Below are positions 8,878 through 16,936 of a stretch of DNA of 64,000 nt, piece by piece; the stretch's first letter is position 1; every line of letters starts with the position of its first letter. A model generated the notes under the pieces. The model saw only the letters and a program-made list of their open reading frames with translations. It made no database searches and was not told the origin of the DNA. The stretch is from Phyllobacterium endophyticum (GTDB lineage: Bacteria > Pseudomonadota > Alphaproteobacteria > Rhizobiales > Rhizobiaceae): the NCBI RefSeq assembly GCF_003010935.1, contig NZ_PGGN01000002.1, positions 372,001-436,000 on the forward strand, in the 5' to 3' direction. A program made the position numbers and the translations under genes.

Positions 8878-9940
8878 CGCCGTCCTCCTCGGCGGTTAGA
8901 TCAAACACCTGCGCATGGTCGGCGACTTCCCGAAGTCCCTTGAAGGACGTGTGCCGTAGTTTGCCGTCATGCGTCCAGGCGCCGAACGTAACTTCGGCAA
9001 CGAGTCTTGGTTCCGTGAAGACGAGGGTTTTGCCCTTGACTGGTGCGGCGGGCTTATCGGTACGAATGCCATCCAGTTGCCGTTTGAGGTCTCTGGCGAG
9101 TTTTGCCGAGAAGCCGGTTCCGACTGATCCGACATAGACAAGGTCATCGCCCTTACGGGCAGCGAGCAGCAGGCTGGCAATCGATCCTCGCACCTTGATT
9201 GAAGGCTCATAACCGATGACGGCAAAGCTCTCGCTCGTGTTGCATTTGATCTTGAGCCAGTCGCCCAAGCGACCGGATCTATAGATCTTGTTCTTGTCCT
9301 TCGCGATGATGCCTTCAAGCCCGAGCTTGCACGCATGCTTGAGCAGGGCTTCGCCATCTCCCTCGATCTCTTCCGACAACCGGATCGCGCCATCTGCATT
9401 CTCCAGAAGACCGTTGAGCAGGTGCCTTCGGGTCGATAGCTCGACGCCGGTCAGATCGTGACCGTCGAAATACAGAAGGTCAAAGGCATAGAGGATGGCG
9501 TTCCTTGCAGCGCGTGTCGCTCGGCGGCCGCCGAGGTCCTGTTGCAGCAGGCCGAAGTTCGGCAGGCCTTTCTCGTCGAGTACAACCGCCTCGCCATCGA
9601 GGATCATGGTCGCAGGTCCAAGTTCCTTCGCAGCGGCCACAATGGCCGGGAAATACGATGTCCAGTCGTGACCGCCTCGGGTGATGATCCGTATGCGCCT
9701 CGGTTCAATGTGTACGGCAAGCCTATAGCCGTCCCATTTCACCTCGTAGAGCCACTGATCGCCACTTGGTGGCTTCTTGACGAGCAGGGCGAGGGCGGGT
9801 TCGATCCGCACCGGCATGGGATCGAACGCAAGTTGGGCCTGGCGCTTGTCGCGCGGTTTAGCCGGTTTGCTCTTGAGTGCGCCATCGGCCTCGGAGAGAA
9901 GGCCTATTGTTTTAGGCTTTCGAGATGAGCTTCTTGCCAT
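8870..9940 (-). CDS. ATP-dependent DNA ligase (stand-alone LigD-type ligase domain)
   Basis: This 356-residue enzyme has a basic leader of about 35 residues, then a nucleotidyltransferase domain with the catalytic KWDGYR motif, ILDGEAVVLD, FDLLYFDG and GLEGIIAKDKNKIYRSG, followed by an OB-fold C-terminal domain (WLKIKC, VRGSIASLLL, VGSVGTGF). It lacks the polymerase and phosphoesterase domains of full LigD, so it is a single-domain NHEJ-type ligase that would work with a Ku protein encoded elsewhere. A candidate EcfG stress promoter lies 150 bp upstream. In Sinorhizobium some NHEJ genes are under general stress control, which fits. A broken copy of its gene lies at 1-430. Confidence 0.93.
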   Translation of the reverse strand: MARSSSRKPKTIGLLSEADGALKSKPAKPRDKRQAQLAFDPMPVRIEPALALLVKKPPSGDQWLYEVKWDGYRLAVHIEPRRIRIITRGGHDWTSYFPAIVAAAKELGPATMILDGEAVVLDEKGLPNFGLLQQDLGGRRATRAARNAILYAFDLLYFDGHDLTGVELSTRRHLLNGLLENADGAIRLSEEIEGDGEALLKHACKLGLEGIIAKDKNKIYRSGRLGDWLKIKCNTSESFAVIGYEPSIKVRGSIASLLLAARKGDDLVYVGSVGTGFSAKLARDLKRQLDGIRTDKPAAPVKGKTLVFTEPRLVAEVTFGAWTHDGKLRHTSFKGLREVADHAQVFDLTAEEDGDG

Positions 9941-10093
9941 GCCTCTATTGAGGCAGAATTGAAGAGCAACGTAAATTACTCATAGTTCTTAGGGTTTCCA
10001 GAAGGTTTCGGGTGTGGTGAGGCCCGACGGGGTTGTGGTGGGCGGTCTACGCCGGGCCTCTTGCCGGAGTTGTCAACGCCCCGGCGGAAAACC

Positions 10094-10118
10094 AACCCGT
10101 CCTTCTGACCCACGTTCC
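10094..10118 (-). promoter_or_regulatory. Candidate EcfG-type (general stress) promoter for the ligase operon
   Basis: On the minus strand GGAAC is followed after 17 bases by GTT, which fits the alphaproteobacterial EcfG/RpoE2 consensus GGAAC-N16/17-CGTT apart from the first base of the second box. It points to the DNA ligase gene that begins 154 bp downstream. Confidence 0.45.
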
Positions 10119-10144
10119 GGGATTAGTACTAAGTGGTTAGCTGA

Positions 10145-10417
10145 GATGCCGCCCTTGGCTCCCGCCAAGCAGCAACTTCTTCATCTGGTGCGCGTTTAAA
10201 GCTTCGGGAGGAACTGCATGCAAATCTAGACACCGGTGACAAACTCAGTTCGCTACAACCGGGCGATCCTGTCAAAGTGCTCCGAGAAGAGGTGCAGGCA
10301 ACTGTCCTCTCAAGCTCCGAAGCTGGCGTGAGCGTGACATACTCGGATGATGATCAAGAGGTGATACCTTGGGATTCCGGCCGCATTTGCGGACCGGAAA
10401 GCAAACCGTTCGCATAA
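10145..10417 (+). other. Open frame without a start codon, probable gene remnant
   Basis: A plus-strand frame is open from 10145 to a TAA at 10415 and encodes a plausible soluble segment (LDTGDKLSSLQPGDPVKVL, then VSVTYSDDDQEVIPW). No ATG, GTG or TTG lies in a sensible place; the ATG after GGAGGA at 10220 is in another frame and stops after three codons. One indel would join that start to this frame, so I read it as a recently broken gene of unknown function. Confidence 0.3.
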
Positions 10418-10607
10418 GCCCAGATCGGGCTGTATTCAGTCACGGATCGCCATGGGACGTGGCGGACGGAGCGACCGGGCATTCCACCCCCCTTCCGGAT
10501 AGCGTCACGGTTCCCAACTTGTTGTGGTGTAAATCTGCACGTTGACGGTCGCGGTCCCGTGGTCAAATTGGGAGGCGTTTTCAACCATCCAAATGAATGG
10601 AGCGACT

Positions 10608-10877
10608 ATGGCTACGAAACTTGCAGATTTGAAATTGACGACTGGGCTTCTCATCGAGCTCAACCAGTGCGGGTATGAAACCGCTCAAGACCTAGCCGCG
10701 ATGCGCTCTGCAGAGATACTTCGCCTTCCGGGGGATGGGCGGGGCCAACTTTCGACGAGATTGCTTCTGCTCTTGGCCGGCATCCTCGAAAATGGGATGA
10801 GCACCTGTAAAGGGCCGCACTTGCGCTATGTAGCCGCCGCCGGTGATCCGGTTGGCGGGCGGGTTCAGGGAACGTAA
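10608..10877 (+). CDS. Small protein resembling the RNA polymerase alpha C-terminal domain
   Basis: An 89-residue protein whose core, LADLKLTTGLLIELNQCGYETAQDL followed within 25 residues by EILRLPG, lines up by eye with the helix-hairpin-helix fold of the RNA polymerase alpha C-terminal domain (a leading D/E-L, N-C-L-type helix, then L-P-L/G turn). The rest of alpha is absent. It could bind DNA or interact with transcription factors, but that is inference. The ATG at 10608 follows GGAGCG with good spacing; an ATG at 10593 has none. Its 3' end meets that of the convergent gene at 10865. Confidence 0.5.
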   Translation: MATKLADLKLTTGLLIELNQCGYETAQDLAAMRSAEILRLPGDGRGQLSTRLLLLLAGILENGMSTCKGPHLRYVAAAGDPVGGRVQGT

Positions 10878-11017
10878 GCTGCCACGCGTTCCAGATGTAA
10901 TAAAAACCAACCGATCGCTATAGCGATGGCAAGTGCAGCAAGGAATACCGAGCCGTAGAGGAAGTAGGGCGGGTCGCTTCGCCCATTTTCCGGATCGTCC
11001 TCAAAATGTGTTCGCAT
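10865..11017 (-). CDS. Small single-span membrane protein
   Basis: A 50-residue protein with an acidic N-terminus (THFEDDPENGRSDPP) and one clear membrane helix at about residues 22-40 (FLAALAIAIAIGWFLLHL). The start at 11017 is supported by AAAGGGGTG six bases upstream. Tiny membrane proteins of this layout are frequent in rhizobial stress regions and mostly have no known function. Its stop overlaps the end of the convergent gene by 13 bp. Confidence 0.55.
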   Translation of the reverse strand: MRTHFEDDPENGRSDPPYFLYGSVFLAALAIAIAIGWFLLHLERVAAYVP

Positions 11018-11445
11018 TGGATCACCCCTTTCGAATGATCTGACCATCATGCCAACAATACCATGCTGTCCGCATTGCTGGTTAAAATCTTTCGAGCTCA
11101 TCCCAGCGGCCAAGGAGAACCCCAACATAAAGTGCAATAAATCGGAGTGTGGCTCTCAACGCCTTCTGCGAGTGCATTATTATCGTTGCTATACCCCGGC
11201 TCTCACCGCTGATACTCCGGAATATAGCTAGGCCGAGCTTACTCGGCAGTGGCTTGCTCTTGTTCCAGCGGAAGGGCTTGTTCACCGTGGACCACGTTCC
11301 GGCTCGTCAACGTAGTTGCACGCTTCCATGGCTGCTTGATGAATGCGAACCGCCCGCCTGAGAGGTATCCATCTAGGCACTTGAGGAGAACGTGGTGCTT
11401 AGCCGCCAGTACTCGGCTTTACACTAGAGCAGGTCAACGCGTTCT
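11018..11445. other. Non-coding or decayed stretch
   Basis: No intact gene is evident in 428 bp. The minus strand at 11082-11140 shows weak similarity to the WEELE part of the zinc-ribbon gene at 17220-17537 (LLGRWDELERF against FLGTWEELETDF), with the Cys residues lost. This may be a relic of another copy. Confidence 0.35.
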
Positions 11446-11559
11446 TTACTGCGGCATCCCCACTGTAAGCGGGTCCGTGAAAAACGTCACCAAGGCGAAG
11501 TAAACGACCGCAATCAGAATGATGACGAGTATGCAGGCGACCAGGGCAAACATTCTCAT
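11446..11559 (-). CDS. 37-residue single-span membrane protein
   Basis: From the ATG at 11559 the minus strand encodes 37 residues that are almost entirely one membrane helix (residues 4-27, with VACILVIILIAVVYFALV) followed by a short tail TFFTDPLTVGMPQ. A strong TGGAGGA ribosome site lies eight bases upstream, which decides the start. A candidate EcfG promoter lies about 110 bp upstream. Function unknown; it belongs with the other small membrane proteins of this region. Confidence 0.6.
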   Translation of the reverse strand: MRMFALVACILVIILIAVVYFALVTFFTDPLTVGMPQ

Positions 11560-11667
11560 AACGGCTCGTCCTCCAGAAAGTGAGGCCCGCCGCCTGCGGT
11601 ACACTACAGGTGCGGGGAGGGTGACGGCGAGCCTCTGTCGGAGGTGTGGGCGTTCCGACCGGCATCG

Positions 11668-11692
11668 AACTGTGGCCCCGGATTAATGTTCC
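11668..11692 (-). promoter_or_regulatory. Candidate EcfG-type promoter for the 37-residue membrane protein
   Basis: GGAAC, 17 bases, GTT on the minus strand. The downstream gene starts 109 bp further, so the leader would be about 100 nt. The second box lacks the consensus C. Confidence 0.4.
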
Positions 11693-11819
11693 GGCATTCT
11701 TTTGAGAAAGTGAGGCGACGCCGTCCTTGGGCTCGTCAGCGGACGACGCCTCGGCCCGAAGGGTTTAGCCTTGCACGATGGAGTTGACTTTAACGACATG
11801 CGTCGGAACTAATGCCGGT

Positions 11820-12380
11820 CTACAAAATGCTGCCAATTAACCCGAGCTCCAAGGCTTCCGGGGCGGTGATGTAGTAATTTCCCCTGGCGCGCTGATATAA
11901 GGTAGGCAGATCGATATTGCTGCCTTCAATCAGATTCTTGAAGCCCTGTTCCTCGATCCTTTGAGCCGTTTCCAGTACGGCCAGATGCTCACGTATGATC
12001 TGGATGTTGGCTTGCATGGGACCATCGAGCTGGATCGTTTCTTTCGTGCGGCGCTCGTGGACCAGTAGCGTGGTGTCATAGGTCAGGGCGCGATTTGCTA
12101 TTGGGAATGCGGCCATAATTGTTATGCCCGCCGAATAGACGAAGGACTTACCGACAAAGTAAGCTTGCCGTCCGGAGTCGCGGATAAACAAGGAAATCTC
12201 CAGGGCAATCCTTCTTGCAGTATCGGCATCGCCGCCTTCAGTGGATAGTTCCAGCACCAGATCGTCTGGCCCAGAGCGAATCTGTTCCAGCTGGTTAACG
12301 ACATCCCAAAACGTGCCAGTCCCGATAAGACCGAAAATTCGGATGTTGGGCTGGCTGAGTAATGCGTTTGGAGCGAGCAT
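11820..12380 (-). CDS. ClpP/SppA-like serine protease family protein
   Basis: This 186-residue protein has the ClpP/crotonase fold pattern: IRIFGLIGTGTFWDVVNQL at the start, LVLELSTEGGDADTA, then FVYSAGITIMAAFP with the likely nucleophile Ser, and LLVHER with the likely catalytic His. The C-terminus YYITAPEALELGLIGSIL matches the ClpP ending. It lacks a signal peptide, so it should be cytoplasmic. It stands alone, with no ClpX or ClpA nearby, and differs from housekeeping ClpP in the active site neighbourhood. An AAGGA site precedes the ATG. Likely a stress-related accessory protease; the partner is unknown. Confidence 0.85.
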   Translation of the reverse strand: MLAPNALLSQPNIRIFGLIGTGTFWDVVNQLEQIRSGPDDLVLELSTEGGDADTARRIALEISLFIRDSGRQAYFVGKSFVYSAGITIMAAFPIANRALTYDTTLLVHERRTKETIQLDGPMQANIQIIREHLAVLETAQRIEEQGFKNLIEGSNIDLPTLYQRARGNYYITAPEALELGLIGSIL

Positions 12381-12427
12381 GCGTGTCGACTTCCTTTCGA
12401 GATTGCTGGATTCCTTTAGATGTTCAA

Positions 12428-12718
12428 CTAATCAGGCGTACTATGTCTCGCGGAACGTGAACCCGCTTGCGGCGACAATGGACCGCGGCCGATACCATTC
12501 GCCTTTCTTTTGGATTTCCTTTCGATGATATATTTTTTGTTCGCAGCCATGCCGGCAATTAGCTCGAAGTCGCGAAAGCCCTTCTCGAAAAGCGCCACTA
12601 CCATCCGTCTAAGATGATCGGCGCGGGGATGATCCGTGTGGGGGTCGCGGCGCAACCGTCGTGATGCACGATCGAAAGCCAAATCTAGAATGCGCTGCTC
12701 GGTTTCGGTGTACCGCAT
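12428..12718 (-). CDS. Small helical protein, paralogue of the gene at 12914
   Basis: From the ATG at 12718 this encodes 96 residues. The first 60 form a helical, charged domain (YTETEQRILDLAFDRASRRL, then LRRMVVALFEKGFRDFELIAG) that aligns with the neighbouring gene product: both share a YT start, an A-SR-LxR step and a GxRDxExIA step. The tail is basic and disordered. A near-perfect EcfG-type promoter begins 32 bp upstream, which supports this start and suggests induction under general stress. Function unknown. Confidence 0.6.
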   Translation of the reverse strand: MRYTETEQRILDLAFDRASRRLRRDPHTDHPRADHLRRMVVALFEKGFRDFELIAGMAANKKYIIERKSKRKANGIGRGPLSPQAGSRSARHSTPD

Positions 12719-12749
12719 CTGCCACCCGGGTTTTGTTACGGCACTGCGA

Positions 12750-12774
12750 AACCGGCGTGGTTGAAGTTTGTTCC
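12750..12774 (-). promoter_or_regulatory. Candidate EcfG-type promoter for the gene starting at 12718
   Basis: GGAAC, 17 bases, GTT on the minus strand. The second box ends 32 bp before the ATG at 12718, a normal distance for a short leader, which makes this the best placed of the four sites together with the one at 26643. Confidence 0.55.
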
Positions 12775-12913
12775 ATTCGCTACCTGAAACTGTGGTTGTA
12801 ATTACTGTGGAGGGCGGCTGCTGTGATGGAACGGACTTGCTCGGCGGACATTCGGCGGACGCTGAATGTGACGAGCAATTCCTCATCTTTCAGGCGTCTG
12901 ACTTGCTCGCTGT

Positions 12914-13204
12914 TCATGCTGATAGGCGACTTTCCCTCAGCGCCGCGATGTTTGCGAGTAATTCTTCCTGCTCCACTGCCGCAAATGCAATGACCTCTTC
13001 ATCACGCAGACCCCGGTCGTAAAGCGTCATTATACGGCGCGCCAGCCGGTCGGTAAATTCGTGATTTGGGCCGCGTCCAAGCTGCCTTGAGGCCTTGAAG
13101 AGGGCGCTCTGCATGACGTTCCAGTCTTCACGCGTATACAGTAGTTTCGTTAAACGATGAGAATAGTAAACCTCCGCGATTGATGCGGCGGGAGCACTCA
13201 ACAT
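12914..13204 (-). CDS. Small helical protein, paralogue of the gene at 12428
   Basis: A 96-residue protein with a helical core at residues 23-80 (YTREDWNVMQSALFKASRQL, then LARRIMTLYDRGLRDEEVIAF). It shares spacing and key residues with the product of the gene at 12428-12718, so the two arose by duplication. It could be a small DNA- or protein-binding regulator, but no motif proves this. The start at 13204 has only a weak GAGAG site, and it overlaps the small membrane gene upstream. Confidence 0.6.
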   Translation of the reverse strand: MLSAPAASIAEVYYSHRLTKLLYTREDWNVMQSALFKASRQLGRGPNHEFTDRLARRIMTLYDRGLRDEEVIAFAAVEQEELLANIAALRESRLSA

Positions 13205-13319
13205 CTCTCAATCGCAGGTGTGCCATTGCAAAAAAGACCAGCGACCCAGTTATTAAAAAACTCATCGTCAAGAGCGTCAATGCTATGTCTGCCGGTGGAC
13301 GAAGCCTAGGCATGCGCAT
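13128..13319 (-). CDS. Possible small single-span membrane protein
   Basis: Sixty-three residues with a basic N-terminus (RMPRLRPP) and one membrane helix (IALTLLTMSFLITGSLVFFAMAH split around residue 25). Its 3' end overlaps the next gene by 77 bp in another frame, which is unusual for neighbours, and no good ribosome site is seen. It may begin upstream at 13367. Treated as possible only. Confidence 0.3.
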   Translation of the reverse strand: MRMPRLRPPADIALTLLTMSFLITGSLVFFAMAHLRLRDVECSRRINRGGLLFSSFNETTVYA

Positions 13320-13335
13320 CTCATAAAGAACAGCA

Positions 13336-13524
13336 TCAACGCTCTGACATGGGTCTGTGCTTTGCATCTGTAGAGTTTAAAAGATTACTCAAATCCTCTG
13401 CCTGTTCGGGAGGCATATCGATGGTAAAGAAGCCATTTACCACAGCCGGCAGCCCAGTGGATACATCATAGATAGCCCACTTTCCGTCCAATTGCTGCCT
13501 TGGCTCGTATTTCTTCTCCGCCAT
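13336..13524 (-). CDS. Small conserved protein, paralogue of the gene at 22780
   Basis: A 62-residue cytoplasmic protein. It shares a clear pattern with the product of 22780-22974: Q-x-x-DG-x-W-x-x-YDV-x-TG-x-P in the first half and F-x-x-x-M-x-x-E-x-A-x-DL-x-x-LLN in the second. This layout defines a small two-part family (short beta sheet followed by one helix) that I recognise only as a rhizobial hypothetical. The two copies are 9 kb apart inside the accessory region. No regulation can be read from the sequence. Confidence 0.7.
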   Translation of the reverse strand: MAEKKYEPRQQLDGKWAIYDVSTGLPAVVNGFFTIDMPPEQAEDLSNLLNSTDAKHRPMSER

Positions 13525-13573
13525 GCGGTACGTTTATTCCGGTCGCCTGAGCGGTGCAACCCTCATGGTGGTG

Positions 13574-14041
13574 TCAGCGGGTGAGCGACTGCAATCTCGT
13601 TTCATCGGATCTTGTTGCCGTGCGGTTGATGATAGTACGTCCCTTAGCGTCTCTCATCAGGTAACGGCCATCCTTGATGCGTTCACTCATTCCGTTCACA
13701 TGGCGAACCTCGATAGGTCGACTCTCTAGTGTTCCTGGCTGGCCGACAACTCCTGTGTTGCCCTTCTTACCCGCGTTTGCGCCTTTTCCGTTGGCTCCCT
13801 TGCCACCAGAATTCCCGCTGCCGCTGTTGCTACCAGAATTACCGCCACCATTTCCGGCGTTCCCACCAGCATTGCCGCCACCGTTGCCCCCGCCGTTATC
13901 CTTTGCCAAGGCCGCCTGTAGCTGCAATCGAAGGACGTCACCATCAAAGGTGATATTGATAGGCGCCATGACGAGGCCGAGCACAATCGTCACGTTGCCA
14001 AGAGCTGGAATAATTCTAATACGAGCCAGCGTCGTAACCAT
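13574..14041 (-). CDS. Secreted Gly/Asn-rich protein
   Basis: From the ATG at 14041 this encodes 155 residues. Residues 5-35 include a hydrophobic signal-like segment (NVTIVLGLVMAPINI), residues 50-95 are a low-complexity Gly/Asn/Ser/Ala run, and the last 40 residues form a conserved-looking module (VNGMSERIKDGRYLMRDAKG, then RTIINRTAT). An AGGAGG site four bases before the ATG decides the start over the one at 14056. The protein is probably exported and may be structural; no enzymatic motif is seen. Confidence 0.65.
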   Translation of the reverse strand: MVTTLARIRIIPALGNVTIVLGLVMAPINITFDGDVLRLQLQAALAKDNGGGNGGGNAGGNAGNGGGNSGSNSGSGNSGGKGANGKGANAGKKGNTGVVGQPGTLESRPIEVRHVNGMSERIKDGRYLMRDAKGRTIINRTATRSDETRLQSLTR

Positions 14042-14176
14042 CGTGCCTCCTCTCATTGGCCATCAAGTAAATGCCAGTGTCGCGGGAGAGGGGCCTTTAC
14101 AAGCCTGATCGACCATCGTGGCCAGCTTCATCAACGCGCCGCAGGCGAGCTTTGTTCCGAATCTAATGGTCCGGAC

Positions 14177-14407
14177 CTAGGCCTTTTGGACGATAGCCGG
14201 ATGGCCACACATACCGCAGGCCGGAACGGGTGTATCTTCTCCATCACTGATCGGATAATTTTCCCTCCGTTTTAAATAACGGTCAGCTTGCTTGGGAGAA
14301 GAACGGAGAGTTGTCTCAGTGCTCGCGCAAACATCTTCCTCTTCTCCCTCATTGATGTGGACTATTCTGCGCCCTTTTCGCCAGGCGGCGGCACTGCGGG
14401 TGCTCAT
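14177..14407 (-). CDS. Small hydrophilic protein with a C-terminal CGMCGHP motif
   Basis: A 76-residue protein: a basic N-terminus (RSAAAWRKGRR), an acidic middle (NEGEEEDV), and a C-terminal ACGMCGHPAIVQKA that could hold a metal. A degenerate copy lies at 17710-17912, where the tail reads GMCSYPDILQKA and the frame is broken by a one-base insertion. Conservation of the C-terminal codons in the copy supports this minus-strand frame as coding. GAGG lies three to four bases before the start. Function unknown. Confidence 0.5.
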   Translation of the reverse strand: MSTRSAAAWRKGRRIVHINEGEEEDVCASTETTLRSSPKQADRYLKRRENYPISDGEDTPVPACGMCGHPAIVQKA

Positions 14408-14431
14408 AGACCTCGGGATAATGGTTTTCGC

Positions 14432-14518
14432 ATGGACCACAACTTTGCTGTCTTTGCTGCGATAGTAGTTGGAAGGAAAAAAGCTCAGATCAAAGAGCAT
14501 TTGGCATCAACCCAATAA
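14432..14518 (+). pseudogene. Altered copy of the 28-residue membrane protein gene at 17937
   Basis: The first 13 codons (MDHNFAVFAAIVV) are the same as in the gene at 17937-18023, with four nucleotide differences that are all synonymous. After that the sequence diverges into a hydrophilic tail (GRKKAQIKEHLASTQ), so the membrane helix is cut short. It is probably a broken copy whose 3' end was replaced. Confidence 0.4.
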
Positions 14519-15163
14519 GGCCCGTGCGCGCCACATGTCCTGAAATGCGGAGCGCTCGTGACAACGCTCGTACCATGCCACGACGTTTGAATTGGATCTG
14601 GTCAATACGTCTTCCGTAATCGCGTAGCGCAATATTTCCGCAACATTCAGATCGGCGACCGTGAAGCGATTTCCGACGAGATAATGTTGATCAGACAGAT
14701 GCTGATTGAGGATTTGAAAAGGGCGCTCGAGCATGCGGGACGCAGAGGCAAGCGTTTCTTTTCCCGCGCGCGTATCCTGCTCACCGGCATCGTGAACGTA
14801 GACGATTTTGATTGCGTGCTGTTCAATTTCATTGACCGCCCAAAAAGACCACATTTCGATCAGCCCTTCTTCCTGCAGGTTCTGAGCGCTGATCGATCCG
14901 CGATGCTTTCGCGCGAGGTAGAGGTTAATTGCGATAGATTCCCACAATACCAGTCCATCGTCATCTACTGTCGGAATCTGGCCATTCGGATTGACCCGGA
15001 GAAACGCTGGAGAAAGACTGTTGAACTTTGCGTCGGAGGCATGTGGATCATCGAGCAATCTTGCCTGAATCACGGGTATGCCTTTGAAATCGATGCCTAG
15101 TTCCCTCACCATCCAATAATTGCGTGATGCACGCGATTTGTAGACGCCATAGATTGTCAGCAT
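14507..15163 (-). CDS. Glutathione S-transferase family protein
   Basis: From the ATG at 15163 this encodes 218 residues. The N-terminal thioredoxin-like domain (TIYGVYKSRASRNYWMVREL, then NPNGQIPTVDDDGLVLWES with the cis-Pro and ES glutathione-binding motif) and the helical C-terminal domain (YLVGNRFTVADLNVAEIL) are both complete. The early SRASR suggests a Ser-type rather than a Cys-type active site. Enzymes of this family conjugate glutathione to electrophiles or reduce peroxides; the substrate is unknown. GGGGG sits nine bases upstream. It lies next to a flavin monooxygenase gene, also consistent with detoxification. Confidence 0.88.
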   Translation of the reverse strand: MLTIYGVYKSRASRNYWMVRELGIDFKGIPVIQARLLDDPHASDAKFNSLSPAFLRVNPNGQIPTVDDDGLVLWESIAINLYLARKHRGSISAQNLQEEGLIEMWSFWAVNEIEQHAIKIVYVHDAGEQDTRAGKETLASASRMLERPFQILNQHLSDQHYLVGNRFTVADLNVAEILRYAITEDVLTRSNSNVVAWYERCHERSAFQDMWRARALLG

Positions 15164-15329
15164 AGATCGAACCCCCATCAAAGCTGGTCAAAAGAAAAAT
15201 TTACCAAATTCACCTCCAACGCAGATAGAACCGGCTCCGGACTAGAACCCTACAGCCGGCATGTGCCCGGCTCGAGGGGCGGCGGTCTTCCGACGCCGAA
15301 CCTCAGCCTAATAACCGAGCCAGACGCGG

Positions 15330-16619
15330 TTACGAATGCCCTTGGATATGTCCGACAAGGCGTTCTGCTTCCTCGGCAATCGCCAGGATGATGCCCGACT
15401 TGCGTGTGGAGGCAAAGTCCAGGCCTGCGAAGTAGAGGCCCGGCAGGGAACCGATGCCATCCGTGTGAGCAGGTTGTCCCGCGCTGTCGAGCGCGCGGGG
15501 AATCCTTATCCAACCGAAATCGCCCTTGAAACCCGTGCACCAGACCACACTCGTTACGCCTGAGCGGAAGAGATCGAGCGAATTGATCTTGGGATTGGGC
15601 CGACGCAGCGCGACTGTCTCCGCTAAGTCAGGCTCCGCAACGGGTGCATCTATCCCGGTGCGGCTGATATAGTCGTCGATATGGCGTTTGACATTGTCAG
15701 AGGCGTCATCCGCAAAGCGGGCATTGGCTTCGAGATCATCAGCAAACAAGAGGCTGCCGCCATCCTCGATGCTAGTGAGACGCCCAAGAAGTATGACAGC
15801 CTGAGTGCTCAGCGACTGAAGACTTATGGTACGCACCGACCCGAGCACACCCCGCGGAGGGATGCGGCCCGCTAGGCGAATGATTTCCTGCCGAGGCACG
15901 TCGAGAAACCCGCTATCGAGCAGCCAGACCATGATATCTCGGCCCCGGTATCGCCGTGGGAGCCGTCCGACGCGACTGGTCGCGAGGAAGACCGTTCGAC
16001 CCGCTTCCGCCAATTCCTCCGCGATCTGAGCACCCGATTGGCCGCTCCCGACCACCAGCACCGCTCCGTCGGGTAGGTCCGATGCGCGGCGGTAACCGGA
16101 AGCATCGATCTGGCTGAGAGTTGGCGGCAAGGCGGCGGCCAAGACCGGTCGCACCGGACAATTCAGGCTGCCGCTTGCCACGATGACGTTGCGCGCCCAA
16201 AGCCTGCCCTGTGAGATGGTGATTCGATAGGCGCCATTCTCATAAGCGAGTTCGTTTACTGCGGTATCCGGTTCGATCGGCAGCGCATTGCGAAGGGCGA
16301 AACTCTCGAGGAGATCCACGAACTGGTCACGCGTCAGAGCACCATCCGGATCCGGTCCGTCATAGCTGTCGCCCGGCATAATGGTCTGCACGTTGGGAGT
16401 ATTCATCCGAAATGAATCCCACCGCTGGGTGCGCCAGGTCTCTCCTACGCGGCCCCGCTCCAACACGCTGTGGCGCAGGCCTCGTCGCGCCAGCCAGTAG
16501 CTGACACCCAGACCGGCCCAGCCGGCGCCGATGACGACAGCATCCAGAACATCGCCGTCATTACTTAATTGCTGCAGTGATCTCATAATCGCCCCGGCAA
16601 TCTTGCCACCCCGCAGCAT
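15330..16619 (-). CDS. Flavin-containing monooxygenase family NAD(P)/FAD oxidoreductase
   Basis: This 429-residue protein has two Rossmann motifs: GAGWAGLGVSYWLARRG (FAD, about residues 32-48) and GSGQSGAQIAEELAEAG (NAD(P), about residues 192-208). Between them lie ETWRTQRWDSFRMNTPN, typical of the CzcO/YUCCA-like group, and VIVASGSLNCPV. Near the end is VWCTGFKGDF. Such enzymes oxygenate small nucleophilic compounds with NADPH and oxygen, or serve in metal and stress tolerance operons. A second in-frame ATG at 16586 is also possible. It is not followed closely by other genes in its direction apart from the GST. Confidence 0.88.
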   Translation of the reverse strand: MLRGGKIAGAIMRSLQQLSNDGDVLDAVVIGAGWAGLGVSYWLARRGLRHSVLERGRVGETWRTQRWDSFRMNTPNVQTIMPGDSYDGPDPDGALTRDQFVDLLESFALRNALPIEPDTAVNELAYENGAYRITISQGRLWARNVIVASGSLNCPVRPVLAAALPPTLSQIDASGYRRASDLPDGAVLVVGSGQSGAQIAEELAEAGRTVFLATSRVGRLPRRYRGRDIMVWLLDSGFLDVPRQEIIRLAGRIPPRGVLGSVRTISLQSLSTQAVILLGRLTSIEDGGSLLFADDLEANARFADDASDNVKRHIDDYISRTGIDAPVAEPDLAETVALRRPNPKINSLDLFRSGVTSVVWCTGFKGDFGWIRIPRALDSAGQPAHTDGIGSLPGLYFAGLDFASTRKSGIILAIAEEAERLVGHIQGHS

Positions 16620-16936
16620 TAAGCCTTGTCCGCCGCAATGAGTCCAGCACTGCCGCTACTAAGGCAGGATTGGCGTGGACGGCCGGAGCTAACAGCGCAT
16701 CTCCACTAAGACTCCGCTTAAGCGAGGGAGCTATTCCAGCCGACGCCGGAATGAGGCCCAGCGCCGCCCATTTAAGGACGTTCTTCTCGCGCCGGACCTC
16801 TGCCAGAGATGGTGAGCTCCTCAGGCGGGCACGAAACAATCTGACTAGTAGAATGTTCCAGTTATGAGGAGCTGACGTTTCAGCTCTGTCCGCTATAGGA
16901 CAGCAACTTTTCCTACTGTCGCAAGTTGGCGTGCGA

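Noticed and set aside
11082-11285. Minus-strand 67-codon frame ending LLGRWDELERF, similar to the zinc-ribbon protein at 17220.
   Set aside because: The Cys pairs are lost and the similarity covers about 20 codons only. I mention it as a possible relic, not as a gene.
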